From UBA7657 sp049653045 (GTDB lineage: Bacteria > Pseudomonadota > Alphaproteobacteria > Micavibrionales > Micavibrionaceae), in NCBI GenBank assembly GCA_049653045.1, contig JBASFN010000057.1, positions 1 through 6,757 of the forward strand: a stretch of 6,757 bases of DNA. Reading direction: 5' to 3'. Positions within the stretch are counted from its first letter, which is position 1. Every line of letters starts with the position of its first letter. The notes under the pieces are model-generated. The model was given only the letters and a program-made list of their open reading frames with translations. It did no database searches and was not told the DNA's origin. A program made the translations under genes and the position numbers. Below, in pieces: positions 1 through 4,705 of this stretch.

Positions 1-285
1 GGCACAAACCGAGCCGCGCATGGCAGGCAAAACCTCAGGCCTTAAATCCGCATCACCGAGCGCGGAAATATCCTTGCGATGAATACCTGTAATCAAGGCC
101 AGCTGACTATCCGTTATTTTTTTTCCCTGACGCATCAGAATAGTACGACAGCAAGCATAATATTCCTGCTTGGCAACTTCACAGAAATCACGATACGTCC
201 GTCCATACGTCATCAGCAAGCGCAACAAAGGTGAAAGAATTGCACGCGTGGCTTCCGTCAAAATTTTTGTCTTACTTTTTTCCAA
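1..285 (-). CDS. DUF6502 family protein, N-terminal part (runs off left edge)
   Basis: The minus strand is open from the left edge to an in-frame TAA at about 340. The translation includes LSPLLRLLMTYGRTYRDFC followed by a Tyr/Cys-rich stretch, then KKITDSQLALITGIHRKDI. The layout 'RxLLRLL...G.TYR.F.E.AK..Y...' then 'TDS..ALITGIHRKD' is what I recognise from the DUF6502 family of proteobacteria, whose function is unknown; the TGIHRKDI part looks like a helix-turn-helix-type segment, which is inference. No ATG lies near the expected start. I chose TTG at 285-283, five bases after AGGA; an alternative TTG is at 303-301. The strong AGAAGGA at about 327-333 has no start codon at a usable distance. 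Only about 95 codons are present. The gene is divergent from the secreted-repeat-protein gene, so the operators between them could act on both. Confidence 0.75.
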   Translation of the reverse strand, partial: MEKSKTKILTEATRAILSPLLRLLMTYGRTYRDFCEVAKQEYYACCRTILMRQGKKITDSQLALITGIHRKDISALGDADLRPEVLPAMRGSVCA

Positions 286-367
286 ACCCAGTCCTGCCCA
301 CAAATTTTTGCGATAATTTTTTTCTATCCTTCTGTTTTATATAGCATAAAAAACTTTTTGAAAAGTG

Positions 368-396
368 TTGACGTGGGAAATATTCCCTCGTATATT
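368..396 (+). promoter_or_regulatory. Strong sigma-70-type promoter for the secreted repeat protein
   Basis: TTGACG (368-373) and TATATT (391-396) are separated by exactly 17 bp, close to the sigma-70/RpoD consensus. Transcription would start near 403, giving a leader of about 55 nt before the ATG at 457. The spacer is filled by one dyad (373-389), and a second dyad (401-417) covers the expected transcription start, so the promoter is probably repressible. Confidence 0.75.
373..389. promoter_or_regulatory. Operator-like dyad 1 in the promoter spacer
   Basis: GTGGGAAATATTCCCTC is an imperfect inverted repeat (GGGAA, three bases, TTCCC) lying wholly within the -35/-10 spacer. It closely matches the dyad at 401-417, 28 bp away centre to centre. 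Position and repetition suggest the binding site of a dimeric repressor. I do not recognise the regulator. Confidence 0.6.
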
Positions 397-400
397 GGTA

Positions 401-417
401 GTGGGATATTTTCCCAC
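401..417. promoter_or_regulatory. Operator-like dyad 2 over the expected transcription start
   Basis: GTGGGATATTTTCCCAC is an inverted repeat with six-base arms (GTGGGA, five bases, TCCCAC), just downstream of the -10 box. It shares the GTGGGA-N5-TCCC core with the dyad at 373-389. Occupancy here would block transcription initiation. The regulator is unknown. Confidence 0.65.
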
Positions 418-456
418 TTAATTAACGCCAATTTAACCAAATAGGAGACTTTAATT

Positions 457-942
457 ATGAAAAACATGAAAGCCACCGGCTTGGCAATCGCATTATTTGC
501 TGGATTCACAGCATTTTCTGCAATGCCCGCACAAGCCTCGATGGATGGAATCTCAAAAGATACCTCCATGAAACCCGCTTCCGTTGTCGAACGCGAACGG
601 ATCACAGGCGGCGGACGCCATCGCCAACGCCACGGCGGCGAACTGATCGAAACTGGTTCTTTTACCCAGATTTCTTTCCTCTCCGGAACAGAAACAGAAT
701 CTCTGCCACACCGTCGTGGCCGTGGTGCTGACGATGCCCCCGGCGATGATCGTGGTCGCCGTCATGGCGGTCATGGTGCCGATGACCCACGCGCAACCGA
801 GGGTGGATTTCAACAAATATCACTCCTCTCCACGAGCGACATAGAATCTCTGCCACACCGTCGTGGTCGCGGTGCTGATGACGCCCCCGGCGATGATCGT
901 GGTCGCCGTCATGGCGGTCATGGTGCCGATGACCCAAGATAA
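457..942 (+). CDS. Small secreted Arg/Asp/Gly/His-rich repeat protein
   Basis: 161 residues. AGGAG at 443-447 lies nine bases before the ATG. Residues 1-27 form a signal peptide: a Lys-containing start, a hydrophobic core (GLAIALFAGFTAF) and a likely AQA/S cleavage site, so the mature protein is periplasmic or secreted. Residues 28-66 are a linker with a degenerate basic stretch (GGGRHRQRHGGE). Residues 67-115 and 116-161 are two copies of a 49-residue unit. Each has a variable half (FTQISFLSGTETE; FQQISLLSTSDIE) and an invariant 31-residue half that includes HRRGRGADDAPGDDRGRRHG. There is no Cys and no recognised catalytic motif. The invariant part is low-complexity, highly charged and probably disordered; His/Asp content would allow metal or polyanion binding, but that is speculation. 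It is a single-gene transcript, with its own promoter and terminator. Function unknown. Confidence 0.85.
   Translation: MKNMKATGLAIALFAGFTAFSAMPAQASMDGISKDTSMKPASVVERERITGGGRHRQRHGGELIETGSFTQISFLSGTETESLPHRRGRGADDAPGDDRGRRHGGHGADDPRATEGGFQQISLLSTSDIESLPHRRGRGADDAPGDDRGRRHGGHGADDPR
655..939 (+). repeat. In-frame tandem repeat, 147-bp period, two copies
   Basis: Unit 1 spans 655-801 and unit 2 spans 802-939 (the last unit ends at the stop codon). From 700 and 847 onward, 93 bases encode an identical 31-residue segment. I count four base differences, all synonymous: GGC CGT versus GGT CGC, and GAC GAT versus GAT GAC. The upstream third of each unit is diverged in both bases and residues. This suggests a recent duplication or gene conversion of the 3' half, with selection on the protein sequence. 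Confidence 0.9.
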
Positions 943-960
943 TCGTCCGTAACAGACGAT
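942..960 (+). other. Small stem-loop right after the stop codon
   Basis: ATCGTC (942-947) pairs with GACGAT (955-960) around a seven-base loop, beginning at the last base of the stop codon. It lacks a T-tract, so it is not a terminator itself. It lies just before the terminator at 965-1001 and could help protect the 3' end of the message. Confidence 0.4.
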
Positions 961-964
961 GAAT

Positions 965-1001
965 AAAAATGCCCGGCCCCCTACTCCACCGGGCATTTTT
1001 T
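965..1001 (+). terminator. Rho-independent terminator
   Basis: ATGCCCGG (969-976) pairs perfectly with CCGGGCAT (989-996) around a 12-base loop. The stem is extended by A:T pairs and followed by a run of six T (996-1001). The A-run on the 5' side (965-969) would make it work in both directions. It ends the transcript of the secreted repeat protein and isolates it from msrB. Confidence 0.9.
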
Positions 1002-1051
1002 ATGCCTTATTCCCGCCGGATTTCAACGATCCAAACGTATAGCCTAAAGAC

Positions 1052-1079
1052 TTGATATAAAATCGCACCTCGCTATATC
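1052..1079 (+). promoter_or_regulatory. Likely promoter for msrB
   Basis: TTGATA (1052-1057) and TATATC (1074-1079) are separated by 16 bp, a good sigma-70-like match. Transcription would start near 1086, leaving a very short leader before the ATG at 1102. The ribosome site there (GAAAG at 1088-1092) is weak, whereas the internal start at 1243 has a strong one. Confidence 0.55.
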
Positions 1080-1101
1080 CTTTGGAAGAAAGAAAACAGC
1101 T

Positions 1102-1692
1102 ATGAAACTGAAGAAAACCATACTTCTGACAATTGCGGCCTTTTCCCTATTCCAGATACCGGCCTACGCGGAAGACCCGATAGAAACAATTGACGCCGCC
1201 AGCAAGAATGGCGAAGACTCTGAAACAAAAGGAGAATTACCCATGAGCAAACCCTACACAAAATCGGGCGACGCCATAAATGCACTCGACGACATGCAAA
1301 AATACGTCACCCAGCAGGGCGGCACGGAAAAACCCTTCCAGAACGCCTACTGGAACAATCACGCAGATGGAATCTACGTTGATGTCGTCAGCGGTGAACC
1401 CCTGTTCTCCTCAAAAGACAAATACGACTCCGGCACAGGCTGGCCGAGCTTCACAAAACCCCTCGACCCCAAATTCGTAAAAGAAAACCAGGATTACAAA
1501 ATGGGCTTACCGCGCACAGAAATTCGCTCAACCCACGGCGATTCCCATCTCGGTCACGTATTCACCGACGGCCCCAAGGAAACGGGTGGCATGCGCTACT
1601 GCATCAACTCGGCCTCTTTGCGCTTTATCCCCCTCGATAAACTGGACACCGAAGGTTACGGTCAATACAAAACCCTGTTCGAGAAAAAATAA
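1102..1692 (+). CDS. msrB: Peptide-methionine (R)-S-oxide reductase MsrB, exported single-Cys form
   Basis: 196 residues. MsrB reduces the R epimer of methionine sulfoxide in proteins. Residues 1-23 are a signal peptide (MKLKK, hydrophobic core, AYA/ED), so the product is probably periplasmic. Residues 24-47 are an acidic linker and about 50-190 are the MsrB domain: GTGWPSF (111-117), EIRS (140-143), HLGHVF (149-154) and RYCINSASLRF (165-175). Cys167 is the catalytic cysteine and the only Cys in the protein. The usual resolving Cys of SGCGWPSF is Thr112. Both zinc CxxC pairs are absent (YVDVVSGEPLF and RSTHGDSHLGHVF stand in their place), so it belongs to the zinc-free, one-cysteine type and must be recycled without an internal disulfide. 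An internal ATG at 1243 (Met48) has a strong ribosome site and would make a complete cytosolic domain of 149 residues. It is a monocistronic unit or leads into thyA. Confidence 0.93.
   Translation: MKLKKTILLTIAAFSLFQIPAYAEDPIETIDAASKNGEDSETKGELPMSKPYTKSGDAINALDDMQKYVTQQGGTEKPFQNAYWNNHADGIYVDVVSGEPLFSSKDKYDSGTGWPSFTKPLDPKFVKENQDYKMGLPRTEIRSTHGDSHLGHVFTDGPKETGGMRYCINSASLRFIPLDKLDTEGYGQYKTLFEKK
1229..1245 (+). promoter_or_regulatory. Internal Shine-Dalgarno and ATG within msrB
   Basis: AAGGAG (1229-1234) lies eight bases before an in-frame ATG (1243-1245, Met48). This is a better ribosome site than that of the upstream start at 1102. Translation from here would skip the signal peptide and linker and begin MSKPYTKSGDAINALDD, the position where cytosolic MsrB proteins usually start. 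Confidence 0.5.
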
Positions 1693-1699
1693 CCTCCAC

Positions 1700-1757
1700 T
1701 GTCATCCTGAGCATAGCGAAGGATCCCAGGAGTTTCTTCGCCACACTCAGGATGACA
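1700..1757. repeat. Palindromic intergenic repeat A (58 bp)
   Basis: TGTCATCCTGAG (1700-1711) and CTCAGGATGACA (1746-1757) form a perfect 12-bp stem. An opposed 4/4 internal loop (CATA/CACA) is followed by a 6-bp stem GCGAAG (1716-1721)/CTTCGC (1736-1741) and a 14-base loop. I recognise the type from many genomes, where it is often mistranslated as HCHPEHSEGSQ-like peptides. It fills most of the msrB-thyA gap. There is no T-tract, so termination is uncertain. It is related to repeat B at 3519-3607. Confidence 0.8.
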
Positions 1758-1786
1758 AAAGACCAAGAATCATAAATACTGCCTCC

Positions 1787-2581
1787 ATGAAACAATATCT
1801 CGACCTCATGCGCCACGTTCTGGAGAACGGCGTCAAAAAAGAAGACCGCACCGGCACAGGCACACTCAGCGTCTTCGGCCACCAGATGCGCTTTGATCTG
1901 ACGCAGGGCTTTCCCCTCGTCACCACGAAAAAATGCCACTTAAAATCCATTATCCATGAATTGCTGTGGTTTCTGGCGGGTGACACCAATATTAAATATC
2001 TCGCCGATAACGGCGTTAAAATCTGGGACGAATGGGCGGATGAAAACGGCAATCTCGGCCCCGTGTACGGCCATCAATGGCGCTCATGGCCAACGGCAGA
2101 TGGCCGCAACATCGACCAGATTTCCAACGTATTGGAACGCATCAAATCCAATCCCGACGACCGCAGGTTAATCGTCTCGGCGTGGAATGTCGGTGAAATC
2201 GGCAAAATGGCTCTGCCCCCCTGCCACGCTTTTTTCCAGTTCTATGTGGCGGACGGAAAACTCTCCTGCCAGCTTTACCAGCGCAGCGCGGATATTTTCC
2301 TCGGCGTCCCCTTCAACATCGCCTCCTACGCACTTCTCACCATGATGGTGGCACAAGTATCCGGCCTGAAATCCGGTGAATTCATCCACACCTTCGGCGA
2401 CGCGCACCTCTACTCAAACCACATTGAACAGGCTAGATTGCAATTAACCCGCGAGCCGAAACCCCTGCCGGAAATGCACCTCAACCCGCATGTCAAAAAT
2501 ATTTTCGATTTCAAATTCGAGGATTTTGAACTGGTCGGCTACGACTCCCACCCGCATATCAAGGCGGCGGTGGCGGTCTAG
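1787..2581 (+). CDS. thyA: Thymidylate synthase ThyA
   Basis: 264 residues, the same length as E. coli ThyA and collinear with it. It methylates dUMP to dTMP using 5,10-methylenetetrahydrofolate and releases dihydrofolate; it acts as a cytosolic homodimer. Visible residues at E. coli numbering: Arg21 (DRTGTGT), the Arg126-Arg127 pair (DDRRLIVSAWN), catalytic Cys146 (LPPCHAFFQFYV), Arg166/Asp169 (YQRSADIFLGVPFN), Asn177, and His207/Tyr209 (DAHLYSNH). The start MKQYLDLM is set by the family. The open frame continues upstream only because repeat A and the end of msrB happen to lack stops. No good ribosome site precedes the ATG, which is 29 bases after the repeat, and no promoter is evident, so it may be read from msrB. 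Its stop overlaps the folB stop. FolA downstream recycles its dihydrofolate product. Confidence 0.97.
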   Translation: MKQYLDLMRHVLENGVKKEDRTGTGTLSVFGHQMRFDLTQGFPLVTTKKCHLKSIIHELLWFLAGDTNIKYLADNGVKIWDEWADENGNLGPVYGHQWRSWPTADGRNIDQISNVLERIKSNPDDRRLIVSAWNVGEIGKMALPPCHAFFQFYVADGKLSCQLYQRSADIFLGVPFNIASYALLTMMVAQVSGLKSGEFIHTFGDAHLYSNHIEQARLQLTREPKPLPEMHLNPHVKNIFDFKFEDFELVGYDSHPHIKAAVAV

Positions 2582-2991
2582 GATTTCTGAAACGAATCCC
2601 GCGTCATAAATACTTCGACCCCGGCATTCTCGACATCTTGGAAAACATCCGGCTTTGATACCGACACCCGGCATGCCGCGATCCGTTTATCCTGAAAACA
2701 AATCGCCACAAGCTCCTCAAGATAGGTTTCGATCAGCAGCGTATGCGGCCTCTCCGCCCAGCTTTGCACCGCGCCATAGATATGATCGTAATCAATGATG
2801 GTTTTATGCGTCGCGCCGCTTAAATAATCCCCAACAGGCGCAAACAATTCAATACTGACAATCACACGCTGCGACCGCCCGCCTTCCTGCTCATGCGGAA
2901 ACAGGCCAATGCGTACATTGACATTGATCTTATCCAGAAAAATGCGGATATGGCTTTCCGACAACTGTTTCAGTATCATGGCGGGCAACAT
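2578..2991 (-). CDS. folB: Dihydroneopterin aldolase FolB
   Basis: 137 residues, slightly longer than the usual 115-125 because of an N-terminal extension of about 14 residues. FolB splits 7,8-dihydroneopterin to 6-hydroxymethyl-dihydropterin and glycolaldehyde in de novo folate synthesis. Family layout: IFLDKINVNVRIGLFPHEQE (17-36, with conserved Glu34/Glu36), IIDYDHIY (Tyr68, equivalent to the active-site Tyr), HTLLIETYLEEL (Glu88), and VSVSKPDVF (Lys113, catalytic Lys), then GVEVFM. The related epimerase FolX cannot be excluded by eye. An in-frame stop upstream limits the start to ATG 2991 or ATG 2979 (MILKQL); neither has a clear ribosome site. The gene converges on thyA, sharing CTAG with its stop, and diverges from folA, with 16 bp between start codons, so its promoter must lie inside folA. 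Confidence 0.88.
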   Translation of the reverse strand: MLPAMILKQLSESHIRIFLDKINVNVRIGLFPHEQEGGRSQRVIVSIELFAPVGDYLSGATHKTIIDYDHIYGAVQSWAERPHTLLIETYLEELVAICFQDKRIAACRVSVSKPDVFQDVENAGVEVFMTRDSFQKS

Positions 2992-3007
2992 AACGGAAAA
3001 TCACAAA

Positions 3008-3514
3008 ATGGCCAAAATATATATTTCATCGATCGTCGCCATAGGCCGCAACCATGTCATCGGCAAGGACGGCGACATGGCATGGCACATCCCCGAAGAT
3101 TTCAAATACTTCAAACGCACGACCATGGGGAAACCCATCCTGATGGGGCGAAAATCCTACGAAGCCCTCGGAAAACCTCTCCCCGGCCGCGCCAACATCG
3201 TCATCAGCCGCACCTTCATGGAACCTATGAACGCCGACGGTCCTTTTTTCGTAAAAACAATCGACGACGCGATGGCCATGGCGAAAAAAATCGCCGTGGA
3301 CACAGGAGCAAATGAAATCTTCATCACCGGCGGTGGGGAAATTTACAAAGAAACCCTGCCCATCACGGAACGTCTCTATATCACCGTAATCGACCAAGAC
3401 TATGAAGGCGATACATACTTCCCGAAATTCGACTGGAACGACTGGACAATAATTTCCGAAGACAAACGCCCCGGCGATCCGGCGTTTACGTTTTATGTGC
3501 TGGAGAGAAAATAG
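3008..3514 (+). CDS. folA: Dihydrofolate reductase (trimethoprim-target type)
   Basis: 168 residues, a normal length. It reduces dihydrofolate to tetrahydrofolate with NADPH and so closes the cycle with ThyA. Visible motifs: SIVAIGRNHVIGKDGDMAW (8-26, the Met20-loop region), HIPEDFKYFKRTTMG with Asp31 as the active-site acid (E. coli Asp27), PILMGRKSYEALGKPLPGR (43-61), and FITGGGEIY (105-113, the cofactor-binding Gly-Gly turn). The start MAKIYISS is chosen from the family; the frame is open further up inside folB, but that stretch has no DHFR similarity. A weak site (GGAAA, 2995-2999) precedes it. A perfect TTGACA at 2918-2923 in folB has no good -10 at 16-18 bp; TTGATC (2924-2929) with GATATG (2947-2952) at 17 bp is a weak candidate promoter. 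Downstream lies repeat B. Confidence 0.96.
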   Translation: MAKIYISSIVAIGRNHVIGKDGDMAWHIPEDFKYFKRTTMGKPILMGRKSYEALGKPLPGRANIVISRTFMEPMNADGPFFVKTIDDAMAMAKKIAVDTGANEIFITGGGEIYKETLPITERLYITVIDQDYEGDTYFPKFDWNDWTIISEDKRPGDPAFTFYVLERK

Positions 3515-3518
3515 AGAG

Positions 3519-3607
3519 TCGTCATTGCAAGGAGGCAACGCCGACGAAGCAATCCAGAAATGCTGAAAGTTAAAAACTGGATTGCTTCGCTACGCTCGCA
3601 ATGACGA
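3519..3607. repeat. Palindromic intergenic repeat B (89 bp)
   Basis: Outer arms TCGTCATTGC (3519-3528) and GCAATGACGA (3598-3607) match perfectly over 10 bp. Inner arms CGAAGCAATCCAG (3545-3557) and CTGGATTGCTTCG (3577-3589) match perfectly over 13 bp. The material between outer and inner arms is asymmetric (16 versus 8 bases). It fills the folA-mrp gap and runs into mrp, whose stop codon is in its loop. The right arm, read on the minus strand, aligns with repeat A: GTCAT, three variable bases, GAGCnTAGCGAAG, then ATCC. It may end both convergent transcripts. Confidence 0.85.
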
Positions 3608-4628
3608 TTTCTGAGATTTGAGAAAAAACATTCCCCGCCACTGGTCTGCCCGCATCCGATCCTTCTCTGATCGCAATATCCAAAGGAATTTCCCCCAAAA
3701 ACGGAACGCCGAGTTTTTCTGCTTCTTTTCGTGCGCCGCCATGACCGAAAATATGTTCCTCATGGCCGCAATTGCTGCAAACATGCGTACTCATATTTTC
3801 AATGATGCCGAGGATTTTTACCCCGACTTTTTCAAACATCCCCACGGCTTTGCGCGCATCAATCAGCGCAATATCCTGCGGCGTTGAAACAATCACCGCG
3901 CCCGTCACGGGCACTTTCTGCGCCAGCGTCAACTGCGCGTCGCCCGTCCCCGGCGGCATATCGACGATCAAAACATCAAGCGGTTCCTGATCCGTCCCCC
4001 ACGCAACATCGCGCAGCATCTGGTAAACAGCCGTCTGCACCATCGGCCCGCGCCACACCAAGGGCGCCTCATTATCCAGCATAAATCCAATCGACATCAC
4101 CTTCAAACCAAACGCCTCCAGCGGGATCAACTTCCCGTCCACGCCCTGCTCCGGCTTTTGCCCCTCAAGCCCGCTCATTTTAGGAACTGACGGCCCATAA
4201 ATATCGGCATCCAGCAATCCGGTCCTTTTCCCCGCTTTTGCCAGCGCCACCGCCAGATTCAAGGCCACCGTCGATTTTCCGACGCCGCCCTTCCCCGAAG
4301 CCACGGCAATAATATTTTTAATCGGCAATTCAAGGCGCGGATTTTTGTCCATCCCGTGCGGATCGTTAGCGGGCGGCTTTTGCGCCGTCAAAACCGCCGT
4401 CACCTTTTTCACCCCGCGCACCGAAGCCGCCGCTTTTTCCGCCGCCTGCCGCATCGGCTCCAGTTTCGATCCCCGCGCCGGATCGACCTCGATCATAAAA
4501 ATCACATGCCCATCAGCCGTAACCTGCAACCCCGTTACCATCCCGAGCGACACAATATCCGGCCCGCGCCCCGGATCGTTCACCCGCCGCAAAGCCTCTA
4601 AAACTTCTTTCTGCAAAACATCGCCCAT
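3570..4628 (-). CDS. mrp: Mrp/ApbC family iron-sulfur cluster carrier ATPase
   Basis: 352 residues, cytosolic. Proteins of this family bind an Fe-S cluster at a CxxC in a dimer and deliver it to apoproteins, using an ATPase of the deviant Walker A (MinD/NBP35) class. Residues about 5-82 are a MIP18/DUF59 domain (VLEALRRVNDPGRGPDIVSL). ATPase domain: GKGGVGKST (112-120) with the signature Lys, DADIYGPSVP (140-149), VDMPPGTGDAQL (222-233, Walker B-like), STPQDIALIDARKA (248-261). The CSNC cluster ligands are Cys284 and Cys287. ATG 4628 is chosen because family similarity starts at MGDVLQKEVL and AGGA lies upstream; the longer open frame to 4823 is unlike Mrp. The last 12 residues (IVIASVAKQSSF) and the stop come from repeat B, replacing the usual C-terminal end. 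It is divergent from hflK. Confidence 0.95.
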   Translation of the reverse strand: MGDVLQKEVLEALRRVNDPGRGPDIVSLGMVTGLQVTADGHVIFMIEVDPARGSKLEPMRQAAEKAAASVRGVKKVTAVLTAQKPPANDPHGMDKNPRLELPIKNIIAVASGKGGVGKSTVALNLAVALAKAGKRTGLLDADIYGPSVPKMSGLEGQKPEQGVDGKLIPLEAFGLKVMSIGFMLDNEAPLVWRGPMVQTAVYQMLRDVAWGTDQEPLDVLIVDMPPGTGDAQLTLAQKVPVTGAVIVSTPQDIALIDARKAVGMFEKVGVKILGIIENMSTHVCSNCGHEEHIFGHGGARKEAEKLGVPFLGEIPLDIAIREGSDAGRPVAGNVFSQISEIVIASVAKQSSF

Positions 4629-4658
4629 TTTCTTGCTTTCCTGTGCGAAACAGATATT

Positions 4659-4687
4659 CTTATAGGCGTAAAAAATCAAACTGGCAA
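4659..4687 (-). promoter_or_regulatory. Promoter for mrp
   Basis: On the minus strand, TTGCCA (4687-4682) and TATAAG (4664-4659) are separated by exactly 17 bp, a good sigma-70 match. Transcription would start near 4652, about 24 bases before the mrp ATG at 4628, with AGGA in the leader. It lies in the 77-bp gap to hflK, so hflK expression must use overlapping DNA. Confidence 0.65.
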
Positions 4688-4705
4688 AAAGCGAATAGAC
4701 ACTCC

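Noticed and set aside
368..396. MerR-type promoter (dyad between -35 and -10)
   Set aside because: MerR-type promoters have stretched 19-20 bp spacers; this one is 17 bp and has a second dyad downstream, which fits repression better.
553..937. His/Asp-rich antisense open frames on the minus strand
   Set aside because: They are shadows of the GC-rich tandem repeat on the plus strand, with no ribosome site or promoter.
655..939. CRISPR-like array
   Set aside because: There are only two copies with a 147-bp period, in frame inside a signal-peptide protein, and no spacers.
1586..1786. A 67-residue N-terminal extension of ThyA, open in frame from within msrB
   Set aside because: It reads through the end of msrB in another frame and through repeat A (HCHPEHSEGSQ-type peptide); ThyA of exactly 264 residues begins at 1787.
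2909..3007. 33-residue extension of DHFR
   Set aside because: It is the antisense of folB and has no DHFR character; the conserved domain begins at once with MAKIYISS.
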